Source: DATFDN01 sp963767645
GTDB taxonomy: Bacteria > Pseudomonadota > Alphaproteobacteria > Acetobacterales > Acetobacteraceae
Reading direction: 5' to 3'
Assembly: GCA_963767645.1 (NCBI GenBank)
Contig: CAVYEW010000010.1
Span: 186,001 to 250,000 of the forward strand
Length of the DNA: 64,000 nt
The notes below the pieces were generated by a model, which saw only the letters and a list, made by a program, of their open reading frames with translations, did no database searches and was not told the DNA's origin. The position numbers and the translations under genes were made by a program. The first letter of the stretch is position 1, and the number at the start of each line of letters is the position of its first letter. Shown here piece by piece: positions 42,821 to 50,837 of this stretch.

Positions 42821-44107
42821 ATGGAAAGCCTTGCCTCCTATCTCCTCCGGAAGCGCCGCGAGCTTCGGCTGGTCGAGGCCTGTCTCGCGCACCCCACCCC
42901 GGCCCGCCCGGCCCGCTCGATCGAAGAGGCGATCGAGCAGAAATTTCGGGCCGGTGCGGCGGTGAAGGCTGACTATGCGCGTGGCAACTGGGCACTGACG
43001 GAAACGCGCTGGGCCGATGCGGCCGCCTTCAAGGTCGGGCAGTTCGAGGTGGGCTACACCTATCAACGGGCCGATCTCGCCGTTCAGGGGCCGCCGCTCT
43101 ACGATGCGCTGGGTCCGGAGCAGAGCCAGCGGATCACCTGGTCCAGCTACACGTCATCCGGCATGTCGGCCCTCGCAACCGTGCTGATGGCCCTCGGGCG
43201 CAGCGCCGGCAGGGTTGTGCTGGCGATGCAGCCGGACGGCTACCCGGAAACGCGGCAATTCATCGCCGCCTACGGCGAGCGGATCGGCATTGTCGGGACG
43301 GCCGCGATCAGCCCAGCCGGGCCTGCCGGCACGTCCGCACCGCAGGCCTCGTACGTGCTTTTACTGGATTCTGGCGTTCCGGCGCATTTCTCGGCACCCG
43401 ATGCCGCGATGACCGCCGCAGCCGATCTGCTTGTATTCGACACCACCTGCCTCGCGGCAAGCTCGGGCCGCATCGCTCGGGTGTTACGCCATGCGGAGGA
43501 GGCCGGATTGCCGAGCGTCCTCGTGCGGAGCCATACCAAGCTCGACTCCCTAGGGATCGAGTACGGCCGCCTGGGCTCGATCGTCCTCATCTTGCCGCAA
43601 CGTGTGACAGCGGAGAGACGGCACTTCGCCGACTGGCTTGCCAGGGAGATGCAGGACGCCGTGCGCCTGTTCGGCGCCGCGGCGGTGCCGGCGCATCTGC
43701 CGCCCTTCATCGGCGGTGCGCAGTGGCGCTGCCTTTACAGGCAGCGCGTTGCCCGCATCATTCGCAACAATCGCCGCGCCGCAAGGAGGCTTGCGGTGCT
43801 GCTGCCGGCCGAGCGCACGGTGACGTGCTACCAGCACGGCCTGTTCCTCACGCTCGATCCGGGAGCGGCTTGGGACCAGGAGCAGGCCCGGCGCATGGCC
43901 GAATTGCTGGCCCAATCCCTTCGCGGCGCCGGGCTGCCGGTGCGGCACGCGGGGAGCTTCGGCTTCGATTTCGCTGTGGTCGATGCCTTCCCGGCGCCTG
44001 GGAGCGACAACTATATCCTCAGGATGGCCATTGCCGATCTTCCGCTCGCCGTCGTCGATGCCGTCGTGGCCCGGACCGCCGCGTGGACGACCGCTGCATC
44101 GGCGTGA
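42821..44107 (+). CDS. PLP-dependent fold-type I enzyme-like protein, unknown substrate
   Basis: 428 residues from ATG 42821. The protein has the landmarks of a fold-type I pyridoxal-phosphate enzyme of the Cys/Met-metabolism type: WSSYTSSGMSALATVLMALG (cofactor phosphate region, about 108-127), LLVFDTTCLAASSGRI (Asp207 for the pyridine N) and VLVRSHTKLDSLGIEYGRLG (candidate Schiff-base Lys240). I do not recognise the specific family. No signal peptide is seen. It is divergent from the chemoreceptor gene, with about 120 bp between them, and is followed 60 bp later by a flavin-reductase-like gene on the same strand. Confidence 0.6.
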   Translation: MESLASYLLRKRRELRLVEACLAHPTPARPARSIEEAIEQKFRAGAAVKADYARGNWALTETRWADAAAFKVGQFEVGYTYQRADLAVQGPPLYDALGPEQSQRITWSSYTSSGMSALATVLMALGRSAGRVVLAMQPDGYPETRQFIAAYGERIGIVGTAAISPAGPAGTSAPQASYVLLLDSGVPAHFSAPDAAMTAAADLLVFDTTCLAASSGRIARVLRHAEEAGLPSVLVRSHTKLDSLGIEYGRLGSIVLILPQRVTAERRHFADWLAREMQDAVRLFGAAAVPAHLPPFIGGAQWRCLYRQRVARIIRNNRRAARRLAVLLPAERTVTCYQHGLFLTLDPGAAWDQEQARRMAELLAQSLRGAGLPVRHAGSFGFDFAVVDAFPAPGSDNYILRMAIADLPLAVVDAVVARTAAWTTAASA

Positions 44108-44167
44108 AGATCTGGACAGGCGGCATGGCGCTGGGCAGGGTGCGCGCACAGGACAGGACCCGCGCCG

Positions 44168-44809
44168 ATGCAGTTCGACTTCGCCGGCATGCAGCCGGCC
44201 AACATCTATAAGCTGCTGGTCTCCACCGTGGTGCCCCGGCCGATCGCCTGGGTGACGACGCAGGATCTGGATGGGTCGGTGAACGCCGCGCCGTTCTCGT
44301 TCTTCAACTGCGTCTCCGGCGATCCGCCGGTGATCTGCTTCGGCATCGGCGGCCGCGCGCCGGGGGACGCCAAGGATACCGGCGGCAATATCCGTCGCAC
44401 CGGGCAGTTCGTCGTGAATTTGGTGAGCTATCGGCTGGCCCAGCAGATGAACGTGACCGCGATCGAGTTCGGCAAGGAAGTCGACGAGCTGGCGCAGGCC
44501 GGCCTGACCATCGCCCCGTCGATGCGCGTCAGGCCGCCGCGCATCGCCGAGGCGCCGGTCTCGATGGAATGCGAGCGGCTGGTGATCGTCGAGGTCGGCG
44601 TGGACCGCGCGGTGATCTTGGGCAAGGTGGTGGCGATGCATATCGCGGACGATTGCGTGCTGGACCCGGCGCGCTGCTATGTCGATACGCCCCGCCTCGA
44701 TCTGATCGGGCGGATGCACGGTGCCGGCTGGTACGCGCGCACGACCGACCGCTTCGAGATGCCGCGCATCCCGGTGGATGCGTGGGAGTTGCGGGAAGCG
44801 GCAGAGTAG
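44168..44809 (+). CDS. Flavin reductase-like FMN-binding protein
   Basis: 213 residues of the flavin reductase-like/DIM6-NTAB split-barrel family: YKLLVSTVVPRPIAWVTTQD at the start, NAAPFSFFNCVSGDPPVICF, KDTGGNIRRTGQFVVNLVS, and a C-terminal GRMHGAGWYARTTDRFEMPR characteristic of this subgroup. Such proteins bind FMN and reduce flavin or act on small aromatic or nitro compounds; the substrate is unknown here. Confidence 0.85.
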   Translation: MQFDFAGMQPANIYKLLVSTVVPRPIAWVTTQDLDGSVNAAPFSFFNCVSGDPPVICFGIGGRAPGDAKDTGGNIRRTGQFVVNLVSYRLAQQMNVTAIEFGKEVDELAQAGLTIAPSMRVRPPRIAEAPVSMECERLVIVEVGVDRAVILGKVVAMHIADDCVLDPARCYVDTPRLDLIGRMHGAGWYARTTDRFEMPRIPVDAWELREAAE

Positions 44810-44821
44810 GCATCGCGCTCG

Positions 44822-44843
44822 CCCCTTCCCCAACCCCCTCCCG
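44822..44843. repeat. Half copy of the palindromic repeat (left of the methyltransferase gene)
   Basis: CCCCTTCCCCAACCCCCTCC followed by CGC matches the outer part of the left arm of the full repeat near 25.8 kb and then breaks off at the methyltransferase stop codon. Confidence 0.6.
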
Positions 44844-45668
44844 CTACCGAGTTGCTGCTCCAGCTTGCGCTGTCACGATCCAGATGGAAGCCAATAGCTG
44901 CACCCGTGAGGGGTCGCCCAAGGCAGCCAGGGCCTTCCGCAATAAAGGCTCGGCAGTCGCTCGCAGGGCGGGGTTTTCGCGAACGATCTTTCCGAGCGGC
45001 CCCACTTTCAGAAGCACCCAAGTCATCGCGTCGAGATCGCCGCTCGACACCTTTTCATCGTGCGATTGGATGATGATCTCGCTGAACCCAGCCGTCTCAA
45101 GGATGCAATGTATATGTTCGGGGTCGGCGAAGCTGAAAGGACTCTCGTCGACAGTCGACTGGACTCCCGCCGCGGAAAGCGGAAGGTGATCCAACTGGTT
45201 CTCATGGAGGGATCGCCAGCAACTGAACGCCAGCGCACCTGACGGCCTCAGAATTCTGCGGAAGTTGGCGAAAGCCGCAACCGGATCATTGAAGGTCATC
45301 ACACCAAATCGAGAGAAGACAGCATCCGTACTCTCAGCCGGCAAATCCAAGGACTGAGCGTCTGCCTGGATCAATCTCACCTGACTGAGCGCCTCGGTCC
45401 TCCTCTTGGCGATTTCAAGGAGCAACGGAGCCACGTCTACCCCGATCACCTGTCCTTCAGTTCCGACCCGCTCGGCGAGTTGGATAAGGGTCTGCCCAGC
45501 TCCGCATCCGACGTCGAGAACAATGTCCCCCGAACCCGGACCCAGCGCTTCGATAGCCCTCAGGCCCAAGGGAGAGAGCTGAAGGTCAATTAGGTCATAC
45601 ACCTCGGCCCACGCCTTTGCGTGGAGGAATCCTGGAGACGAGATGTTCGCTGAATCTTGGCCATGCAT
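44844..45668 (-). CDS. Class I SAM-dependent methyltransferase
   Basis: 274 residues. Motif I is IVLDVGCGAGQTLIQLAERV; motif II follows as VIGVDVAPLLLEIAKRR, then RLIQADAQSLDLP and DAVFSRFGVMTFNDPVAAFA, and post-motif LRPSGALAFSCWRSL. The best match is the UbiE/COQ5-like or Methyltransf_11 class acting on an unknown small molecule. Base composition looks more AT-rich than neighbours, and the gene is bracketed by two half copies of a palindromic repeat; its stop codon touches the left half. This suggests insertion as a small cassette. Confidence 0.82.
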   Translation of the reverse strand: MHGQDSANISSPGFLHAKAWAEVYDLIDLQLSPLGLRAIEALGPGSGDIVLDVGCGAGQTLIQLAERVGTEGQVIGVDVAPLLLEIAKRRTEALSQVRLIQADAQSLDLPAESTDAVFSRFGVMTFNDPVAAFANFRRILRPSGALAFSCWRSLHENQLDHLPLSAAGVQSTVDESPFSFADPEHIHCILETAGFSEIIIQSHDEKVSSGDLDAMTWVLLKVGPLGKIVRENPALRATAEPLLRKALAALGDPSRVQLLASIWIVTAQAGAATR

Positions 45669-45790
45669 GGGAGGTCCATAGCAGGCGCGAAGGGCCGCGT
45701 CCGCACCCCACTAGGTCCGGCGAAAATCCTCCCCAGAATCACGCTGTGTCGAGCCGGGTGGTGCCTTAAGTTCTTGCGTATGGGGGACTG

Positions 45791-45818
45791 CCTCTTCCCT
45801 CCCCTTGCGGGAGGGGCC
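45791..45818. repeat. Half copy of the palindromic repeat (right of the methyltransferase gene)
   Basis: CTTCCCTCCCCTTGCGGGAG and following GGG correspond to the right arm core. It lies between the methyltransferase start and the stop codon expected for the amidohydrolase. Confidence 0.6.
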
Positions 45819-45822
45819 GTGC

Positions 45823-47089
45823 CTACGCCGCCGCCTCGGCCGCCCAGCGCATCAGCACCGCGCAGGCAGCCGCGAAATCCTCCAGTCCGCATCGCCTCGT
45901 GCGGGTTGTGACTGCCATTCTGGTTGCGCACGAACAGCATCCCCGCCGGCACGCCGGCCTGAGCGAAGGCCGCCGCGTCGTGCCCGCCCCCCGATGCCAT
46001 CCGGCGGTGGTCCACTCCCAGCGCCGACGCTGCCCGCGCCAAGCCATTCTGTATTCCGGCATCCATCGGGCTCGGGGTGCTGCCCGCCTCTGCCCCCAGC
46101 TCGAAGCGCACGCCGCGCCGTGCCTCGATGCCCGGCACCAGCCGATGCAGCTCCGCGAACACGGCATCGACGCTGGCAGGCTCGACGCTGCGCACGTCGA
46201 GCTGGAACCGCGCCTCGCCGGGGATCTTGGTGAATCCGGCCTCTGCGGCAGTGGCGAGCACGCAAAAGGTGCAGACCAGTGCGTGGCCGCGCGCCTCCAG
46301 CGCCGCCCAGTGATCGTCGAGCCGCGCCGCCAGCTCGGCCAGCGCAATGGCGGCATCGCGGCGGAAGCGGCGCGGCGTGGCGCCGGAATGATTGTACTCG
46401 CCGAGCACGCGCGCGGCGCGCAGGCGGCGTGAGCCGGGAATGCCGGTGACGATCCCGACCGGGATCGCCTCGGCATCCAGCACCGGCCCTTGCTCGATGT
46501 GCAGCTCCACATAGGCGGCGGTGTTGTCCGGGCCGAGCCGGCCGGCGCCGGCGCGCACCGCATCGGGATCGAAGCCGGACGCACGCATGTGCTCGGCCAG
46601 GGTCCGCCCGGTGTCGAGCCGCCGCACCTGCAAGGCCGCTTCCGGCAGCCGTCCCAGCGCGGCGTGGCTGCCGGGATAGGATGTCGGAAACCAGGCGCCC
46701 GCCTCCTCGGCGCGCACGGCAAGCACAGTGACGTCGCGGGCGGGTGCGAACGATGCTGCCTGCATGCCGGCCACCACGGCGAGGCCCGCCAGCACGCCGG
46801 CCGCGCCGTCGTAGTTCCCGCCGCGCGGCACGGAATCGAGATGACTGCCGAGCACGATCCGCTTCGCCGCGCGGTCCCGTCCCGGCAATGTCATGTAAAG
46901 ATTGCCCGCCGCGTCGATCTCCGTCTCCAGCCGCAGCCCCTCAGCGGTGGCGCGCACCAGGTCGTGCGCTGCCTGCTCGCCCGGCCCGTAGGCGTCGCGG
47001 GTGACGCCTACGCCGTCATAGCTGCGCTCCCGCAAACCCTCGAAAAGCCGGGCGGCGAGCTCGATGTCGGGAGTCAGATTGGCGCGCAT
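45823..47089 (-). CDS. M20-type amidohydrolase (allantoate/N-carbamoyl amino acid type), frameshifted near its end
   Basis: About 421 residues. GSHLDSVPRGGNYDGAAGVLA (metal His and Asp), AVRAEEAGAWFPTSYPGS, ELHIEQGPVLDAEAIPVGIV, GEYNHSGATP and RMASGGGHDAAAFAQAGVPA with NGSHNPHEAMR belong to the allantoate amidohydrolase/beta-ureidopropionase group of zinc or manganese hydrolases. After HEAMR the frame runs on wrongly for 100 residues into the methyltransferase region. Removing one base near 45886 restores the normal ending LEDFAAACAVLMRWAAEAAA and a stop at 45823. Substrates are N-carbamoyl or ureido compounds, consistent with the hydantoinase-like gene at 14-17 kb, though far from it. Confidence 0.82.
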
Positions 47090-47424
47090 AGCGAGATCTC
47101 CAGAGAACCGGGATGTGGCGCGTCAAGTGGGCTCGCACAAACCATCTCCGGAATGACCGACCGCACATACGAAGTCTCAGGCGCCGCGACATATGAGTAG
47201 CTCCGCGAGCTTGACCCCATTACGGACTTTCGTTTCCCAAATCGAGCGGCCGGCCGATATCGCGGTCGGCGTTCCGTTCAATGCGCCGGCATCGAACCGC
47301 GGCGCGACGACCTGCCCGGCCGCCTTGCCGCCGATCACGCGGGGGATCATCCGGGCGAGCCCGCGCGCACCCACCGCACCCTCCACCCAATCCGCCCCTC
47401 AACCGGGGGCGCTGCGGGCTTGAT
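47090..47424. other. Intergenic stretch with a doubtful short frame
   Basis: About 335 bp upstream of the amidohydrolase and downstream of the small exported protein (which is read toward it). A minus-strand frame of 69 codons (47177-47386; RMIPRVIGGKAAGQVVAPRF and further) has protein-like composition but no recognised family; it may be a remnant. The amidohydrolase promoter should lie at its left end. Confidence 0.3.
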
Positions 47425-47706
47425 CTACTGCGATCCGGTCTGCGTATGGCCGGTGCGTGGATTCGTCGGCCCCTGGACGGGAGTCGTAATGCCCTGATTC
47501 ACCTGTCGTCCTCCGGCTGCGTTGGCCTGCTCGGCGGCGCGCTCCTGTGGCGGCAGCCCAGGAACAGCGGCCGAACGCGGCGCGGCATAGCCGGGAGATC
47601 CTTTCGGCGCGGCCATCGAGGTGGTGGTGCTATCGCCGCTGGCGGCGAAGGCCGCTCCCCCGGTAAGCAGGAGCGCCGCGGTGGCGGCGAGAAGAACTGT
47701 TTTCAT
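47425..47706 (-). CDS. Small exported protein of unknown function
   Basis: 93 residues from ATG 47706 (GGAG about 10 bases upstream). A clear signal peptide (MKTVLLAATAALLLTGGAAF, cleavage after AFA/AS) precedes a Gly/Pro/Ala/Gln-rich, probably disordered mature part of ~70 residues. No family is recognised. Confidence 0.55.
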   Translation of the reverse strand: MKTVLLAATAALLLTGGAAFAASGDSTTTSMAAPKGSPGYAAPRSAAVPGLPPQERAAEQANAAGGRQVNQGITTPVQGPTNPRTGHTQTGSQ

Positions 47707-47807
47707 CAGACGACTCCGTCGAAGTAGCAGGCTTGTGAATCGCGCGAACCGGCATTCGGTTTCACGTGCCGCTTCGGCGACCACCCAGACGGCGAGCGCG
47801 TCACGGT

Positions 47808-47904
47808 CGATCGAATTTCAGCACGCGGGCGGGGGCGTTGGCGAGGGCATACCGCCAGCATTCCTTCTGATCGGGGCTCATCCAATCGGGGCGTGCGTCC
47901 AGCT
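47808..47904. other. Unassigned decayed sequence with a weak terminase-like fragment
   Basis: On the minus strand one frame reads DWMSPDQKECWRYALANAPA before a stop. This vaguely recalls small phage terminase subunits, but it is too short to assign. The stretch adjoins the decayed duplication and carries no complete gene. Confidence 0.2.
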
Positions 47905-48055
47905 TTCCCCGGCGACACCCTGCGCTGAATACACGGCCGACTTCGCCTTCGAGCCGGACCACGATATGCGGCTCGCCGCGCTGCCGAACGTGTTCCTCTC
48001 GCCTCATGTCGGCAGCGCGTCGATAGAAACGCGCAATGCGATGGGGTTCCGCGCT
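47905..48055 (+). pseudogene. Degenerate duplicate of the hydroxyacid dehydrogenase gene
   Basis: The frame reads EYTADFAF directly followed by EPDHDMRLAALPNVFLSPHV and then GSASIETRNAMGFRA. In the intact gene at 48199 the corresponding pieces ECTADFAF and EPDHDMRFAALANVILSPHV lie about 160 residues apart. This is a second copy with a large internal deletion and no start. It ends within a junction to an inverted piece of the amidohydrolase gene. Confidence 0.75.
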
Positions 48056-48116
48056 CCCGCAGGCCCTCGAAGAGGCGGGCAGCAAGGTCGATGTCGGGCA
48101 TGAGATCGGCGTGCAT
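48051..48116 (-). pseudogene. Degenerate duplicate of the amidohydrolase N-terminus
   Basis: Reads MHADLMPDIDLAARLFEGLR then ER, against MRANLTPDIELAARLFEGLR then ER in the intact gene that starts at 47089. Only the first ~22 codons remain. It is fused tail-first to the dehydrogenase fragment across the shared bases GCGCTC. Confidence 0.75.
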
Positions 48117-48198
48117 GGCAGCGCCAGCGTGACCGGCGCCAGGGCTTTCGCAAACGGCCCCGGACGGCCATAACGTCCAGGTCGTTCGGAGGTCGCGC

Positions 48199-49167
48199 AT
48201 GAAGCCACGCCTGCTGTTCGCCGCCCTGCACACGCACGACGTCATCGCCCGCGCGCGCGCCGAGTTCGACGCGGTGGTGCATGAGGGCACGGCGGACATG
48301 ACCCAAGAGGAGGTGATCGCAGCGGCGAACCGCCATCACAGCCAGGGCATCCTGTTCGTCAACACGCTGCTCTTCGGCGCCGAGCTGATCGCGCAACTGC
48401 CGGAGAGCGTTAAGGTGGGCGCCACCAGCAGCGTCGGCTACGATCATATCGACGTGGCGGCCGCCAGGGCGCGCGGGATCGCCGTCACCAACACGCCGGG
48501 CGTACTCACTGAATGCACGGCTGATTTCGCCTTCATGCTGCTGCTCGCGGCGGCGCGGCGGGCTTACGAGTACGACGCCATCATGCGCGCAGGCTGGCGC
48601 CGGCGCATCGGCCAGGGCGAGCTGCTCGGCGTGCGCGTATCGGGCAAGACGCTGGGGATTCTCGGCATGGGCCGCATCGGCCAGGCTGTCGCCCAGCGCG
48701 CGCGGGGATTCAACATGCGCATCGTCTATCACGCGCGAACGCGGTTGCCGCCCGAGCAGGAGCAGGGCGCAACCTATTTCGCGGAACTGCGCGATATGCT
48801 GCCGGCGTGCGACTTCCTCTCCCTGCACGCGCCGGCCACGCCCGAAACCGATCGCATCATCAGTGCCGAGACCCTGGCGCTGCTGCCGCACGGGTCGGTG
48901 CTGGTGAACGTGGCGCGCGGCGGATTGGTGGACGAGGAGGCGCTGCTTGCCGCGCTGCGATCAGGACACCTGTTCGCCGCCGGCCTCGACGTGTTCCGCA
49001 GCGAGCCGGACCACGACATGCGTTTCGCCGCCCTGGCTAACGTGATCCTCTCGCCCCATGTTGCCAGCGCGTCGGTGGAGACGCGCAACGCGATGGGCTT
49101 TCGCGCGCTCGACAATATCGCCGCCATGCTGTCCGGGCGCGGGCCGATCGACCCGCTATGGACCTGA
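48199..49167 (+). CDS. D-2-hydroxyacid dehydrogenase (glyoxylate/hydroxypyruvate reductase type)
   Basis: 322 residues. VGATSSVGYDHIDVAAARA, NTPGVLTECTADFAFMLLLA, the NAD(P) loop LGILGMGRIGQAVAQRARGF, SLHAPATPETDRIISAETLA, NVARGGLVDEEALLAALRSG and LSPHVASASVETRNAMG define the family, with catalytic Arg (NVARGG), Glu (FRSEPD) and His (LSPHV) in place. It interconverts 2-oxo and D-2-hydroxy acids such as glyoxylate/glycolate. A good GGAGG site precedes ATG 48199. The M81 gene follows 12 bp later, so they form an operon. Confidence 0.87.
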   Translation: MKPRLLFAALHTHDVIARARAEFDAVVHEGTADMTQEEVIAAANRHHSQGILFVNTLLFGAELIAQLPESVKVGATSSVGYDHIDVAAARARGIAVTNTPGVLTECTADFAFMLLLAAARRAYEYDAIMRAGWRRRIGQGELLGVRVSGKTLGILGMGRIGQAVAQRARGFNMRIVYHARTRLPPEQEQGATYFAELRDMLPACDFLSLHAPATPETDRIISAETLALLPHGSVLVNVARGGLVDEEALLAALRSGHLFAAGLDVFRSEPDHDMRFAALANVILSPHVASASVETRNAMGFRALDNIAAMLSGRGPIDPLWT

Positions 49168-49179
49168 CCGGAGAGTGAC

Positions 49180-50679
49180 ATGAGTTTGCGCATCGCCATC
49201 GGCGGCTTCCTGCACGAAAGCCATTCCTTCGCGCCCCGCCCGACCACCTATGCCGATTTCCGCCAACCCGGCGGATTCTCGCCCTTCCAGGACGGGCCGG
49301 GACTGATCGAGGCGCTGCGCGGCCGGTCGGTGCCGATCGCGGGCGCGATCGAGGCGCTGGAAGGCGAAGGCGCCAGCTTGGTACCGCTCGCCTGGGGCTT
49401 CGCCAGTCCGGCCGGTCCGATCCAGGACGAGGCATTCGAGCGCATCGCGGCGATGATCGGCGCCCGGCTCTCCGCCGCATTGGATCAGGAGCCGCTCGAC
49501 GGCGTCTATCTCGACCTGCATGGCGCCGCTTTGGCTGAAAGCTTCCCGGACGCCGAGGGCGAGCTGCTGCGCCGCGTCCGCGCGATTACGGGCGACGTGC
49601 CGCTGACGGTCAGCGTGGACCCGCACGCCAACCTGACCCGCGCGATGGTGGCGCGGGCGGATGCGGTGGTGCCGTTCCGTACCTATCCACACGTGGACAT
49701 GAAGCCGGCGGGGGCGCGGGCGGCGCGGCTGCTGCTCGCGCGCATCAGGCGCGGCAAGCCCTGGGCGCGCGCGCTCCGCCCGCTCGATTTCTGGATGCCG
49801 ATCGGCAGCCAATGCACGCTGATGGAGCCGATGAAAGGGCTGATGGCGGAGCGGGCGGCCTTGGCGGAGGGCGCGGGACTCGCCGAACTCGCCTTCTGCT
49901 TCGGCTTTCCCTACGCCGACTTCCCCGAGTGCGGCCCCGCCATCGCGTGCTTCGCCGATACCCAGGCGGAAGCAGACGCGGCGGCCGACGCCCTGGTATC
50001 GCGCATCAATGCCCGCGAGGCCGATTTCGTGCAGGAGACGCTGCCCTCGGCCGAGGCAGTGGCCGAGGCTCTGCGCGCCGCAGCCTCGGCGCACGGTCCA
50101 GTGGTGCTGGCCGACACGCAGGACAATCCCGGTGGCGGCGGACACGGCGACACGACGGAACTGCTGGCCGAACTGGTCCGTCAAGGCGCGCGCGGCGCGC
50201 TCGTCTGCCTCATCAACGATGCCGAGAGCGCCGCTGCGTGCCACGCAGCCGGCGAAGGTGCGACATTGGTATTGTCGCTCGGCGGCAAGTCGGACGGCAT
50301 GCCCCTCGCCTGCCAGGCGCGCGTGCTGCGGCTGGCCGAAGGACGGTTCACGCTGACCGGGCCAATGAGCGCCGGCAACCCGGCCAATCTCGGCCCGACT
50401 GCGCTGATCGATGTCCAGGGCGTGCGCGTGATCGTCGCCAGCCGCAAGATCCAGGCGCTCGACCAGGCGATCATCCGCCATGTCGGCATCGAGCCGGCCG
50501 AGTGCCCGATCATCGCCCTGAAATCCTCGGTCCATTTCCGCGCCGACTTCGCCCCGATCGCGGCGCGCATCATCGTCGCCATCGCACCTGGGCCGGTGAT
50601 CGCGGACCCTTCAACGCTGAACTTCCGCCACATCCGACCGGAGGTGCGGCGCAGGCCGCGGGCGCGCGGGGCTGGTTGA
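49180..50679 (+). CDS. M81-family metallopeptidase (MlrC-like)
   Basis: 499 residues. IAIGGFLHESHSFAPRPTTY at the start, DGVYLDLHGAALAESFPDAE, VSVDPHANLTRAMVARADAV, FRTYPHVDMKPAGARAARLL, ADTQDNPGGGGHGDTTELL and LKSSVHFRADFAPIAARII are the MlrC zinc-binding and core motifs (family named after microcystinase C). Most members have unknown natural substrates and occur beside hydantoinase, amidase or dehydrogenase genes, as here. Complete; cytosolic by absence of a signal peptide. Confidence 0.87.
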   Translation: MSLRIAIGGFLHESHSFAPRPTTYADFRQPGGFSPFQDGPGLIEALRGRSVPIAGAIEALEGEGASLVPLAWGFASPAGPIQDEAFERIAAMIGARLSAALDQEPLDGVYLDLHGAALAESFPDAEGELLRRVRAITGDVPLTVSVDPHANLTRAMVARADAVVPFRTYPHVDMKPAGARAARLLLARIRRGKPWARALRPLDFWMPIGSQCTLMEPMKGLMAERAALAEGAGLAELAFCFGFPYADFPECGPAIACFADTQAEADAAADALVSRINAREADFVQETLPSAEAVAEALRAAASAHGPVVLADTQDNPGGGGHGDTTELLAELVRQGARGALVCLINDAESAAACHAAGEGATLVLSLGGKSDGMPLACQARVLRLAEGRFTLTGPMSAGNPANLGPTALIDVQGVRVIVASRKIQALDQAIIRHVGIEPAECPIIALKSSVHFRADFAPIAARIIVAIAPGPVIADPSTLNFRHIRPEVRRRPRARGAG

Positions 50680-50733
50680 AGCGGCGTGAAGTTCAAGCGG
50701 GACGTACTCAACAGCGAGCGGAACCACATGGAG

Positions 50734-50837
50734 CTGCCGCCTCGATTGCCTGCCGCTGAAGTAGAAATCACTCCCCGGCCGGTTCCGGCTTCGCGCCATG
50801 ACTCCGGCGCAACTGCCGCACCTCGATTGCCTGCCAG
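50734..50837. repeat. Short direct repeat near the end of the flippase-like gene
   Basis: CCTCGATTGCCTGCC occurs at about 50740-50754 and again at about 50821-50835 in similar context (CTGCCGC just before each). The first copy lies between genes and the second inside the end of the minus-strand gene, suggesting a small partial duplication of its 3' end. Confidence 0.4.

Noticed and set aside
47177..47386. 69-codon minus-strand frame as a gene
   Set aside because: No start signal, no family, and it lies in a decayed intergenic region.
47808..47904. Small phage terminase fragment
   Set aside because: Only about 25 residues with a vague likeness; kept as an unassigned stretch.
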